A DNA stretch of 24,598 bases from a virus: positions 1 to 24,598 of the IMG/VR virus record IMGVR_UViG_3300009529_000046; one strand, 5' to 3'. The translations under genes and the position numbers were made by a program. Under the pieces are notes generated by a model. The model had not been told where the DNA came from. It ran no database searches and saw nothing but the letters and a program-made list of their open reading frames with translations. The stretch's first letter is position 1; each line of letters opens with the position of its first letter. Below, in pieces: positions 8,941-16,879 of this stretch.

Positions 8941-9216
8941 CTATTTTTCTAGTTGTTGTTCGAGATCTGCTTCTGTAAGAACCATGGTCGTAGCATTTGC
9001 CAAGTGAACTTTTTTATAAAGTCTACCATTGAGCTTATAGTCTTCAGTTTTTAAAATCTGAAGTTTAGCCCCTCCTAGCAATTTACCTTTATATTCGTCA
9101 AGTGGTACTTCCACTTTGGCCTCAACTTCAGGTTTAGGAGTAGGAGTAGATTTAACTCTTTTGATAGCTTTTTTCTTAAGATCTTTCTTCTCAACCTCTT
9201 TTTTTGCTTTTGGCAT
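8941..9216 (-). CDS. Small Lys-rich protein of the head region
   Basis: This 91-residue protein has a basic N-terminal arm (residues 1-30, Lys/Glu/Arg with TPTPKPE) and a compact C-terminal domain from about residue 40 (KGKLLGGAKLQILKTEDYKLNGRLYKKVHLANATTMVLTEADL). A TTG two codons upstream keeps the frame open; the ATG at 9216 is preferred because it gives the usual 'MPK' start. It sits between the beta-helix protein and a small structural protein. It may be a head-completion or capsid-associated protein. No family is recognised. Confidence 0.5.
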   Translation of the reverse strand: MPKAKKEVEKKDLKKKAIKRVKSTPTPKPEVEAKVEVPLDEYKGKLLGGAKLQILKTEDYKLNGRLYKKVHLANATTMVLTEADLEQQLEK

Positions 9217-9233
9217 AATCAATTAATTAAGAA

Positions 9234-10235
9234 TTAGGCTGGAGTCTTTCCTTCAAAAGCGTTTGTGGTAGATGTAGGAGTCATTGTAACTTGAAAACCA
9301 GCAGATTCACTCGCACTAAAATTAGTACAATTAAATACATGTGGTGAAGAAAAGTTCAAAGTACCTTTCACCAAACCAGAAATACTCTTCACAGCATTAG
9401 TTATTGCAGCTCCACCAGCACTATCAACTGACGCCATGAATTTACAATTATCAAATAGATTTGTATACAAGACATCTGTGTTAGCCACAATGCTCAAAAG
9501 AACTGCTGTTGCAGAAGAAGAAGAAATCATAAAAATACAATCCTTCAACATATTGCTCTTAAATTCTTGGGTTGCAGTAACTTGATCAATCTTAAATACA
9601 GTACGTGCAGCACTTGTAAGCAATGTTTCTGTACCAAATAAACAATTGATAAATGTAGCTGAATCAGATCCACATAAAACTTCACTAGAAGTTGTAAGAT
9701 CCAAATTATCCACAACACCAAATGTAAATGAACAGTTTTCATACAAGTTACCTTCACCACCTTCTTGAAGAACATTCAATGCAGCTGCGTTAGTATCGTT
9801 CTGGATAAATTTAATATTGCGGAAGCTGTTACGTACACCAGTTACTTTAATAACATAAGCGTCGGCAGCAGCATCAGTAGACTGTACTTTAGCACCTTGC
9901 TGTACAAGTCTTCCTCCACCGTCAGCCCCAATTACATGGATACGATTCTTTGTCCATGCTATACCCGCAGCCACTGTGTGTGATGAATTTGCATCCAAAA
10001 CAATAACATCATTGTTATTACTTTCAGCTGCTGCATATGCTGATTCAAGTGAAGTAAAAAAACGCACAAGACCATCTGGGCCTGGTGTATAACTTTCTTG
10101 AACAGCTTGATAATTACCCTCATCTGAATTAGCTGAGTTCATTACCACTAAAATGTTACCAAGGGCAGGTACTTGTGTCCTTACGAAATCAACAAGACTT
10201 CTGCCATAACCAACATTTTTGTTAAAATTAGTCAT
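9234..10235 (-). CDS. Right-handed beta-helix virion protein
   Basis: This 333-residue protein has a repeating strand pattern with Asn/Cys/Phe at rung positions: NSFRNIKFIQND, NLYENCSFTFG, ATFINCLFGTE, MLKDCIFMIS, NLFDNCKFMA. That is the rung signature of pectate-lyase-like parallel beta-helices. The N-terminal part (VPALGNILVVMNSANSDEGNYQAV) is typical of phage structural proteins placed directly after the capsid gene. No catalytic residues are evident, so a structural or decorating role is more likely than an enzyme. It follows the capsid gene after an 81-nt gap with three small hairpins. Confidence 0.68.
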   Translation of the reverse strand: MTNFNKNVGYGRSLVDFVRTQVPALGNILVVMNSANSDEGNYQAVQESYTPGPDGLVRFFTSLESAYAAAESNNNDVIVLDANSSHTVAAGIAWTKNRIHVIGADGGGRLVQQGAKVQSTDAAADAYVIKVTGVRNSFRNIKFIQNDTNAAALNVLQEGGEGNLYENCSFTFGVVDNLDLTTSSEVLCGSDSATFINCLFGTETLLTSAARTVFKIDQVTATQEFKSNMLKDCIFMISSSSATAVLLSIVANTDVLYTNLFDNCKFMASVDSAGGAAITNAVKSISGLVKGTLNFSSPHVFNCTNFSASESAGFQVTMTPTSTTNAFEGKTPA

Positions 10236-10316
10236 AATTTTTTGTTACCTAAGTAGATTCCACCGACCAGCCGGGTCCTCAAAGAGGTTTCCCAATCTAA
10301 ATAGATTTATTAAACT
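10236..10316 (-). promoter_or_regulatory. Three-hairpin linker after the capsid gene
   Basis: Within 81 nt the minus strand can form AATCTA-TT-TAGATT, CCTC-TTT-GAGG and GACC-CGGCT-GGTC. No U-tract follows. Hairpins right after a major capsid gene often stabilise its mRNA 3' end or dampen downstream expression; that role is inferred here. Confidence 0.4.
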
Positions 10317-11324
10317 TTAAGCATCTCCGTTTCCTTTTGATACTTTGATCCATGCAGCAGAAACCATAACGATTCCATAGCCACCACGAACACCGAAGTT
10401 CCAGTCGTCAGTTGAGAAGTCCTCACCAGCATTCATACTAGCAGGTGTCTTCAAGTGTGGTTTTTCCCATACACCAAGATAAGCTTGAGTGCTTCCACTT
10501 GAAGCAATACCCCAGTAATATCTTTTATCAGTGTCAGGAGAACCATTTGCGTCTGTAGCAACACGTTTAAGAACAACGTGTTTATACTTAGAAGCATAAA
10601 CATTAGTAACACCACTGTTTGAACCTTCTACATCAGCAGTTGATTGCAAGTATTCACGAGCAGTATTAATAGTGTTTGGATCGTCAGTTGTCCACAATAA
10701 GTCAAAACTCATTGACATCTTTTCACCAAATTGGTTGTAAGTTTCCTCAACAGCCAAACGTTCCATACCTTCCAACGCACCTTTAGAAAGTCTTGGGTTA
10801 TTAGCCAAAATGTTTCTATAAGTAGTTGAACTACCTCTCAATGTGTGAGCAGTAGAAGCTGCTGCAAGACCATCACCTACAGTGATATCAACAGTATTAC
10901 CATCCATATCTACATATGAAGTTGCAGTAATAAATGAAATCCTGTGTGATAGATCCAAATCCATACGATTTGAAGCTTGCATAGCAGAACCTTCTATTCT
11001 TGCTACTACTTCAGGATATTTATTTTGTGTACGCATCTCATAAGTAATGCCAATATCAAGAGCAACGCGTTTTTGTGTCATAGTCTTGCTATAACCTTGC
11101 TGCACTTGAGCGCGAGAAGCTTGATCACCTTGATCTTTTGTCTTGGCATACTCTTCAGAATCGATTTCACTAAATTCTCTAGTGTTACCACTATTTGAAG
11201 GAATATCCATTGTTTTAAATAAACCTGAGCTTATCATTGTCTGTGGTACAGATTCGAACTTTTTAGCCCAAATAACTGTAGCCAATTTGACGAAATCACT
11301 CAAGCTAACTGTATTCAGTTCCAT
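10317..11324 (-). CDS. Major capsid protein (HK97-fold candidate)
   Basis: This 335-residue protein begins with an amphipathic N-terminal helix (NTVSLSDFVKLATVIWAKKF). A long internal helix region follows (YEMRTQNKYPEVVARIEGSAMQASNRMDLDLSHRI), as in the spine helix of HK97-type capsids. Later come a P-domain-like stretch with NNPRLSKGALEGMERLA and a C-terminal strand set ending in GVRGGYGIVMVSAAWIKVSKG. Length and position, after scaffold and a decoration-like protein and before a beta-helix virion protein, fit a major capsid protein. It forms the head shell around the packaged genome. The leader is SD-less. The family is assigned from architecture and synteny, not from an exact motif. Confidence 0.75.
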   Translation of the reverse strand: MELNTVSLSDFVKLATVIWAKKFESVPQTMISSGLFKTMDIPSNSGNTREFSEIDSEEYAKTKDQGDQASRAQVQQGYSKTMTQKRVALDIGITYEMRTQNKYPEVVARIEGSAMQASNRMDLDLSHRISFITATSYVDMDGNTVDITVGDGLAAASTAHTLRGSSTTYRNILANNPRLSKGALEGMERLAVEETYNQFGEKMSMSFDLLWTTDDPNTINTAREYLQSTADVEGSNSGVTNVYASKYKHVVLKRVATDANGSPDTDKRYYWGIASSGSTQAYLGVWEKPHLKTPASMNAGEDFSTDDWNFGVRGGYGIVMVSAAWIKVSKGNGDA

Positions 11325-11335
11325 ATATCTCTATA

Positions 11336-11755
11336 TTATTCCCAAGTGATGTCGTTAACATCTGAGAGTGAATTAAGTGCGAAACGACCTTTGTTTGAAG
11401 CAATAAATCCTTTACAAAGAAGTACTCCATAGGTTGTTCCTGAACGGTTTACTACTGAAGCTGAGCTCAAATCGAACTTAGTTCCAATATCTGTAGTGAG
11501 AAGAGTATTTGTTACCTCTGCTTCGAGTTCACAAGTACTTTCACGTGGTACCTCAACTAACACTTCTGTGTTTGCTGCAAAATCAGAATCTGTTGAAGCA
11601 ATATCCTGACGGATGATACCAATTTGTGCTGTAGATTGGATTGTAGCTGTAGCCACTAGTCCACTAGTCAAAATTACCAAATCACCTTTGGTAAAAGTAA
11701 CAGACGCGGTCTTAGGCAAGCTCACTGTTTTTGTCGCACCTTTTAGCCATCGCAT
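11336..11755 (-). CDS. Head decoration-like protein
   Basis: This 139-residue protein starts with strands typical of small capsid stabilisation proteins: VTFTKGDLVILTSGLVATATIQSTAQIGIIRQDI, then EVLVEVPRES. This 'G-D-L-V ... G-V/I ... V-E-V-P' pattern resembles DUF2190-type or cement proteins found just before major capsid genes. It ends 11 bp before the capsid start, so the two are probably co-translated. It probably binds capsomers and stabilises the head. A 180-nt structured leader precedes it. Confidence 0.6.
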   Translation of the reverse strand: MRWLKGATKTVSLPKTASVTFTKGDLVILTSGLVATATIQSTAQIGIIRQDIASTDSDFAANTEVLVEVPRESTCELEAEVTNTLLTTDIGTKFDLSSASVVNRSGTTYGVLLCKGFIASNKGRFALNSLSDVNDITWE

Positions 11756-11769
11756 AACTGTAAAGTTAC

Positions 11770-11925
11770 ATAAATAAAATAGAGCGTGTGCTCATGCTCT
11801 ATTCGGCTTTTTTACGTGGTTGCGCCACGGGAATGAGAGGATTTTTATCGCGAGTTTTTCTCTCGGAAAAAATTGTCCTCTGCTAAATTGCAGGTTAAGG
11901 GGTACCTCAGGTGAGGCACCCAATA
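11770..11925 (-). ncRNA. Structured leader or small RNA upstream of the capsid genes
   Basis: The gap between the glycosyltransferase and decoration genes folds densely on the minus strand. GGGTGCCTCA pairs with TGAGGTACCC (11912-11921/11900-11909); its single non-Watson-Crick pair is G-U only on the minus strand. GAGGA pairs with TCCTC (11876-11880/11837-11841) around CGAG/CTCG (11851-11865). CGTGG pairs with CCACG (11815-11829). ATAGAGC pairs with GCTCTAT (11779-11802) and is followed by TTTATTT, like a weak terminator. No ORF is credible. It could be an attenuating leader, an mRNA-stabilising segment or a small RNA. Confidence 0.5.
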
Positions 11926-11935
11926 AATCTGTAAT

Positions 11936-12730
11936 CTATAAACTATGTTTTCTATCAATCTCTTTTAATTGTTTTTTTGTAGCAATTATCTGATTATCTT
12001 TTACACCAAGTTTATTAAATTTGATGTATTCGTCTATTCCATAGCCACTTGTCTTATAATGTTTACACTTGAGTCGCGGATCACATAATATAAGAGGTTT
12101 GGCTTTAAGACAGAAATAAAGATCCTCACCTATACCAAATGGTATCTCCGCAGTTATGTTTCCATCTTTATCTTCAATTATTTCCTTACCTTCCCCTTTA
12201 TCCACAAATTTGAAGTAAGGACTCTCTATTCTATTGAAAACCTCTGCTTTTACCATTAAACATCCTGCCGGGGCACCATCAACTTTGAACAGTGTGTCCA
12301 GTGGGAATGCTCCTGATACACTGAATTTTTTATCTTCTTCATTGTATTTAAGATAAACTTGAGGTAAGAACGGAGGGCGTTTATATGTGTATAAGCCTGT
12401 AACAACCTCTACACCTTGGTCCTCATTCTCTTCTAAATCCTCAATCATCTTTACAATCATGTCATCTGGAAAATCCATGTCAGTATCAAGCAGTAATAAG
12501 TGTGTGTGATCTGTCTTTATTGCTAAGTCAACCACCTCATTCCTCATATCATCTAAGGCATATCCACCTTGGATGAATAAAGAAAGTGTGTCCTCTCTTT
12601 TATTTTTCACTGCCCACTCATAAAATGTTTGTTGCATTTTAAAGAGTGAGAGCATGAAATAAGTAGGGACGGTAGGATAATTGCAGGCAATACAGATTGC
12701 TATTTTATTCTGCTTCTTCATCTGGTTCAT
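11936..12730 (-). CDS. Glycosyltransferase, family-2-like (GT-A fold)
   Basis: This 264-residue protein opens with a Rossmann-like strand (KIAICIACNYPTVPTYFMLSL). It has an ALDDMRNEVVDLAI segment at about 58-71 and the metal/nucleotide-sugar DxD motif in LLLLDTDMDFPDD (Asp82, Asp84). A VDGAPAGCLMVKAEVF acceptor-side strand follows. The C-terminal GIGEDLYFCLKA (Glu202, Asp203) and CDPRLKCKHYK (His224) complete the usual GT2 pattern. It would transfer a sugar from an activated donor. It sits between head-assembly genes, so a virion protein or host surface glycan is the possible acceptor. Its start overlaps the end of the preceding gene by 26 bp. An alternative ATG lies three codons downstream. 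It stops with TAG. Confidence 0.75.
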   Translation of the reverse strand: MNQMKKQNKIAICIACNYPTVPTYFMLSLFKMQQTFYEWAVKNKREDTLSLFIQGGYALDDMRNEVVDLAIKTDHTHLLLLDTDMDFPDDMIVKMIEDLEENEDQGVEVVTGLYTYKRPPFLPQVYLKYNEEDKKFSVSGAFPLDTLFKVDGAPAGCLMVKAEVFNRIESPYFKFVDKGEGKEIIEDKDGNITAEIPFGIGEDLYFCLKAKPLILCDPRLKCKHYKTSGYGIDEYIKFNKLGVKDNQIIATKKQLKEIDRKHSL

Positions 12731-13085
12731 TGTTAATGAGCTTTTTTAATGGGATTCCATTACTTCCAGTACAATTAAATGTCTTTGAAGTAAGTTCTTC
12801 TCGCAAATTATGTGCAAGAACTCCCATCGATGTGCCAACATTTTCAACCATATAGTAATCAAGATCGTGCACAGCCAATTCGATTAGGAATTTTTTGGCA
12901 AAATAATGGTTTACTGCGTCAGTAACATTGCCTCTGTTTTTTTCTTCTGAAACTATATTATCAAATAGTTCCTTATACATCTCAACTTGTGGATCATCTT
13001 TAAAGTAAATAGTGACTTTACCTGTTTTTTTATCTGTCACTACAGACTTAATTTGCTTCTCTCCAATATATTGTTTATTAGGCAT
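12705..13085 (-). CDS. Uncharacterised head-region protein
   Basis: The frame is open from 13130, but the ATG at 13085 (MPNKQYIGEKQIK) is preferred, giving 126 residues. The extra upstream codons (HTSLRCTQKC) cover a hairpin and a promoter-like -10. The protein is mixed alpha/beta: an N-terminal KSVVTDKKTGKVTIYFKDD hairpin, then helices (YKELFDNIVSEEKN, VTDAVNHYFAKKFLIELAVHDLDYYMVENV), with an acidic end. No family is recognised. It is translationally overlapped with the glycosyltransferase. The AT-rich start lies only 4 nt after a TATAAT, so a leaderless or nearly leaderless mRNA is possible. Confidence 0.55.
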   Translation of the reverse strand: MPNKQYIGEKQIKSVVTDKKTGKVTIYFKDDPQVEMYKELFDNIVSEEKNRGNVTDAVNHYFAKKFLIELAVHDLDYYMVENVGTSMGVLAHNLREELTSKTFNCTGSNGIPLKKLINNEPDEEAE

Positions 13086-13089
13086 ATTT

Positions 13090-13098
13090 ATTATATCA
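13090..13098 (-). promoter_or_regulatory. Extended -10 promoter-like site (TGATATAAT)
   Basis: The minus strand reads TGATATAAT directly before AAATATG of the 12705-13085 gene. It is identical to the extended -10 before the large structured RNA. No good -35 is visible, as expected for extended -10 promoters. An internal promoter for the distal head genes is possible. Confidence 0.45.
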
Positions 13099-13109
13099 CA
13101 TTTTTGTGT

Positions 13110-13126
13110 ACACCTCAAAGAGGTGT
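13110..13126. other. Intercistronic hairpin ACACCTC-AAA-GAGGTGT
   Basis: A perfect 7-bp inverted repeat with a 3-nt loop lies between two leftward genes. No U-tract follows it on either strand, so it is more likely a stability or processing element, or a protein-binding palindrome next to the 13090 promoter-like site, than a terminator. Confidence 0.4.
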
Positions 13127-13130
13127 GCAA

Positions 13131-13667
13131 TTAATTAACAAACTTTTCATTTATTCTCACAACTTCGCCATTTTCACGTTCTAGTTCGTAAGTAATTTCA
13201 CCTGACTCTTGATCTTTATTTTCTGATTTCAATGTAGTTTTTTCTAATTGATACCGTCTGGCAAAGACAACGTATGGTACTTGTTCTTTTTCGCCGTCTT
13301 GGTAAGTAAGCTCAGTAATTTGTTCTTCATGCCATCTTCCGCTTTGTAGATCTTTTTCTACCTGATCTTTTACCATTTCGGCCCAAGACACAATTAATTT
13401 TCCGCCAAAAGTTCGAATCTTGATTGTTTTCCCAAGCTTTCCTCTGTTTTTAGCATCAAACTTATGAAGTTGTGCCTTAGAAGCTGCATATTCAAGACGA
13501 TCGAAGCGCTTCATCATTGCGTCAAACTTATCTTTTGACATTTGTACCTGCTCTCCTTCAGGTGCTTCGTCCTTTGGTAGAGAAGAAAGGGTGTTTTCTT
13601 GCTCTTCTTTAGTTTTTTCTTCCTCTTTTTCAGAAGGCGCACCTAAATTATTATCTAATTTATCCAT
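13131..13667 (-). CDS. Uncharacterised acidic head-assembly-region protein
   Basis: This 178-residue protein has a disordered acidic N-terminus (residues 1-40, Glu/Lys/Ser-rich with PSEKEEEKTKEEQ). A short coiled stretch (DKFDAMMKRFDRLEYAASKAQ) and a beta-rich domain follow (KTIKIRTFGGKLIVSWAEM ... EEQITELTYQDGEKEQVPYVVFARRYQLEKTTL). The layout suggests a structural or assembly protein with a flexible arm. It follows the scaffold-like gene by 15 bp. No known family is recognised. Confidence 0.5.
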   Translation of the reverse strand: MDKLDNNLGAPSEKEEEKTKEEQENTLSSLPKDEAPEGEQVQMSKDKFDAMMKRFDRLEYAASKAQLHKFDAKNRGKLGKTIKIRTFGGKLIVSWAEMVKDQVEKDLQSGRWHEEQITELTYQDGEKEQVPYVVFARRYQLEKTTLKSENKDQESGEITYELERENGEVVRINEKFVN

Positions 13668-13682
13668 ATTTATAAATTTTTA

Positions 13683-14324
13683 CTAAGAATTATCTGCTTT
13701 CCCCTCGGCTTTATCCATGTCTTCTTGTGTAAGACCAAGTTTTTCACCAAGATCGCGATTAAGTTTCTCCCCAGTGTTCATTTGTGGAGGGGATCCTACC
13801 GCTGTGTTTGTAGAGTTTGTGCCATCTTCATCGGCCAAACCAGAAGCTCTTATTGCTTCTGCTATAACTTCGTCAACATTATCCACAGCTAATTCACCAG
13901 ATTTGTCATACCTGTCAATATACTTATCAAGAACAGCTTTCTGTTCATCGGTATATTTAGAAAGTGCCTTACCTCTGACACGACTAATATGAAGTCTATT
14001 AGAGTTCTCCTCAATCTTCTTGTTTATATCTTCGTCTGACATTTGTTTGTCAGTTGTAAGATTACCTTCTTCATCTAATTTATACCCTTTCTCTTCCATT
14101 TTTTTCAGAAGAGCTTTATGAGACTTGTGGGTATTGCGGAGTGCCTTAATATCAGAAGGAACGTCGTCATCCTCCTTGACCTTAGCGAGATCTTCTCGCG
14201 CTGTTTTAAGATCCGCCTCTAAACTATCCACGTTGTTGGACTTGTCTTGAAGAATTTTAAGTTCTTCGGCTGTTGGCATTTCTCCTAAAGAAACGCCATC
14301 CTCATCGTACACCTCTTTTGGCAT
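13683..14324 (-). CDS. Putative capsid scaffolding protein
   Basis: This 213-residue, highly charged, mostly helical protein has a coiled coil at about residues 30-53 (NNVDSLEADLKTAREDLAKVKE) and Gly/Asn/Thr-rich linkers near residue 170. A C-terminal helix follows (GEKLNRDLGEKLGLTQEDMDKAEG). This composition and its place between portal and capsid genes match phage scaffold proteins, which guide prohead assembly and then exit. No protease domain is fused. It stops with TAG. A 97-nt gap with the repeated CACCGCT motif precedes it. Confidence 0.6.
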   Translation of the reverse strand: MPKEVYDEDGVSLGEMPTAEELKILQDKSNNVDSLEADLKTAREDLAKVKEDDDVPSDIKALRNTHKSHKALLKKMEEKGYKLDEEGNLTTDKQMSDEDINKKIEENSNRLHISRVRGKALSKYTDEQKAVLDKYIDRYDKSGELAVDNVDEVIAEAIRASGLADEDGTNSTNTAVGSPPQMNTGEKLNRDLGEKLGLTQEDMDKAEGKADNS

Positions 14325-14344
14325 ATGTGTTTATTTCTACCCTA

Positions 14345-14378
14345 CACCGCTGCTTGCAAGCCAACGGGAGCTGCTCGG
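14345..14378 (-). repeat. Recurrent RNA-like motif, copy B
   Basis: On the plus strand this reads CACCGCTnCTT, then GCAAGCC-nnn-GGGAG and TCGG. The same order of blocks occurs at 1979-2016 with a 6-nt insertion. The three bases between CC and GG are AAC here and GTT there, while the flanks are conserved. Both copies lie between leftward genes. Function is unknown; an RNA element on the minus strand is suspected. Confidence 0.45.
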
Positions 14379-14421
14379 GATAAATAAATTCAGCTATTTT
14401 CTATAGATATCTTTATCATAA

Positions 14422-14871
14422 TTATATGTTTTCGTTCGGGTCAAAGTCTAGGTCGACTTTAACATTTGGATCGATTATCTCTTCCAATCTCTCTTTATAT
14501 AGAGTCATCCCTGCAATAAGCCAGCTTGCGTACTCAAATCTATTATCCCCTTCTTTAGGATGAATTAAAGCCTCTTTTGACCATTCTGCTGTTAATCGGT
14601 TAATTTCATTATCAAGTACTTGTCCGTTGAGGATTGCTTGAGCTTCGTTAAAGTATATACTCTTGTATTCATTTGACATGTCATCATAGTCATTCCACTC
14701 TAAACCATTTGAGAAAAGGTTTTCAATTACTTTCTTCGGACTCTTTGCATCTTCTCTAGCTTGATTTAGTAGTGAGGTTGTTCTTTTGATATCAGCACGA
14801 AGAATTGCTATCTCTTTTTTATACTCAGAGAGATTTAAAAAATTCTTGATTGTTTTGATTGCATTAAGCAT
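14422..14871 (-). CDS. Uncharacterised protein coupled to portal
   Basis: This 149-residue, mainly helical protein begins with a positively charged amphipathic helix (LNAIKTIKNFLNLSEYKKEI) and a coiled stretch to about residue 42. An acidic end follows (NVKVDLDFDPNENI). Its start overlaps the portal stop region by 8 bp, which indicates translational coupling. A head-assembly or portal-associated role is inferred only from this. No family is recognised. Confidence 0.5.
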   Translation of the reverse strand: MLNAIKTIKNFLNLSEYKKEIAILRADIKRTTSLLNQAREDAKSPKKVIENLFSNGLEWNDYDDMSNEYKSIYFNEAQAILNGQVLDNEINRLTAEWSKEALIHPKEGDNRFEYASWLIAGMTLYKERLEEIIDPNVKVDLDFDPNENI

Positions 14872-16876
14872 TTGCTAAAGTGTTAACTGATGGCTTACGT
14901 TGTTGTCCACCCCTTAGACCTTGGCCAAGTTGACCAGCGGCAGTTGAGCTTTCAAACTCATTAATCTGCCCAAGAAGGTCTTGAGCTTGCCCTTCCTCAG
15001 TATTTTGCCCGGGAATTTGTGGCACTGGTTGTCTTTGAAACCAGTCTCTTGCTTTCCAAGTAGTCTCAAAATCATTTTTAACCTTATCTCCATTAACTTT
15101 GTCCCCAGTAACCTGAGAAATTTGTACAGCTTGTTGAAATTTATCTTGAAACATCACTTTATCAAGAGCCGTACCCTCTTTTTCTTCTGGAGATACAATT
15201 ACATACCAATTTAATCTAAGTTTTTTGAGTTTTTCAACGTTTATAGTCCTAAATCTGACCTGTTGACCGCGTTTTGCTCTCTTCTCTTCCTCGTCAAACA
15301 ACATCTGCTCTTCCTCTACCTCCAAATCCCGATCCATTAAACGAATTTGTTTACTACCATTCATTCCATTATCAAGCTCCGCTTGAGATAATGTGAAAGA
15401 TCTGAAGACTTTTTCAATCTCTTTGGTAATAGGATTGACTCTTTTACCCTTAGATTCCAAATAATTCTCCATTATAGTATCAATTCTTGCCATTTCCATG
15501 TCTCTTTTCATCCTCATAACAGCTAAAACAGCATGCCCAAGTTGTTTTGTCGCATTTCTTTGCAGTGTCAATACCTCTGTCGCGGACTTTCTGTCACCTG
15601 ACGAGACTCCTTGGGTAACATCTGAAGCACCAATAAACTCTTCAGACATCCTATTTATCATTTTCATCATTTGGAACTCAGAAGAACTTGGACCCTGATG
15701 ATCAATCATTGATTGAAAATCTTTCTGTCTAAGTCCTTGTGTAACAGCTCCTGGGGCCCAAACATCCTTAGAGAATATCTTTTTAGTAGGTACAGCTAGT
15801 GGTGGTTCTAATGATTGCTGGAATTTTCTTACCATCAGCCTTATAGACTCATCAGTTAGGGCTTGTATTGCCTTTGCTGACGCTGTCAGTGGTTTACCGG
15901 CCCAAAAATTTACTGATAGTGATTTTAGTGCAAAAAGTCTAATCGGATATCCCTCATACTTATAAGGTAGTGGTGTACCCGGTTTAAACATCGTTACTCC
16001 ATTTATAATAACCTGGTACTCATTATCTGGATAACTCCAATAAGTAATAACCTCCACCTCATTGTCTTGTAATTTTCCAAATCTATATGTGTAAGCCCTT
16101 CCAATATATTCATCAGCTACCCCAGAATTATTCTGCGCAGGCATTCCTTTTTTTACAAATTGGAAATTTTCGTTATTTTTCCACAATACTTGTGCTTGTC
16201 TGTATGACATTCTGTCATACTTAAACATAAATGGTTGTTGTTTATACTTATGTGTAGGAATAGTTATGTCTCCCACAAAAATTTTAAGCCCAGAAATAAG
16301 TTCCTTCTCGGCTCTTTGTATTTTTTTACCATTATAAAATCTTGTAACGAATTTTTCCTCTATACCAACAACCCTCTGACAGAGAAGTTCGTAAATTGCT
16401 TGTTGCCATAGGTCCTCATCGTTCTCAATCTCATTAGTTCTCTTAACAATGTCACCCATGTCTTGCCCTAATTGTACAAGCTCTGTGTCATCTTCATTAA
16501 AAGTACGTACTTGTGCTTGGAAATTCAATGCTAATAACTCATTTGCTACCGCTTCGATCTTCTTTTCTGTGGTTCCAGTTACTATTCTAGTTTCAGAATC
16601 ATTCTTTTTTGGTTTAAGATATGAATTTCTTGCGTTCTCATTATCTATATAATCCTGAATGAAGTTTGAATTATCATAAAAATGAGATGTAGAGTTTCTT
16701 GTATCCCGAGCATCTGTAAGTCTCTCTAATAAGAACTTATAAGACGTAAGATCTTCTGGGGACATTATAATTGAAGCAGCCTCTTCTGCTTTTTTGTCGA
16801 ACTTGTAGCCTTTGGCCAGCGTGGTGTTTTTAGACTGTACAGCCTTCTGTGGGGCTGTGATGGTCTCTTGTGGCAT
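14864..16876 (-). CDS. Portal protein
   Basis: At 670 residues, this falls in the range of P22-type portals. Features include a helical N-terminus, the wing/stem-like strands around residues 195-300 (IFVGDITIPTHKYKQ, VEVITYWSYPDNEYQVIINGV), and the conserved helical stretch EEFIGASDVTQGVSSG-DRKSATEVLTLQRNA (413-442), characteristic of portals. A C-terminal Gln/Gly-rich tail ends it. Portal forms the dodecameric ring at one capsid vertex, docks the terminase and conducts DNA. It is downstream of TerL, separated by a roughly 640-nt gap carrying a structured RNA, which is unusual because these two genes are normally adjacent. No Shine-Dalgarno precedes the ATG. Confidence 0.88.
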   Translation of the reverse strand: MPQETITAPQKAVQSKNTTLAKGYKFDKKAEEAASIIMSPEDLTSYKFLLERLTDARDTRNSTSHFYDNSNFIQDYIDNENARNSYLKPKKNDSETRIVTGTTEKKIEAVANELLALNFQAQVRTFNEDDTELVQLGQDMGDIVKRTNEIENDEDLWQQAIYELLCQRVVGIEEKFVTRFYNGKKIQRAEKELISGLKIFVGDITIPTHKYKQQPFMFKYDRMSYRQAQVLWKNNENFQFVKKGMPAQNNSGVADEYIGRAYTYRFGKLQDNEVEVITYWSYPDNEYQVIINGVTMFKPGTPLPYKYEGYPIRLFALKSLSVNFWAGKPLTASAKAIQALTDESIRLMVRKFQQSLEPPLAVPTKKIFSKDVWAPGAVTQGLRQKDFQSMIDHQGPSSSEFQMMKMINRMSEEFIGASDVTQGVSSGDRKSATEVLTLQRNATKQLGHAVLAVMRMKRDMEMARIDTIMENYLESKGKRVNPITKEIEKVFRSFTLSQAELDNGMNGSKQIRLMDRDLEVEEEQMLFDEEEKRAKRGQQVRFRTINVEKLKKLRLNWYVIVSPEEKEGTALDKVMFQDKFQQAVQISQVTGDKVNGDKVKNDFETTWKARDWFQRQPVPQIPGQNTEEGQAQDLLGQINEFESSTAAGQLGQGLRGGQQRKPSVNTLANA

Positions 16877-16879
16877 ATT

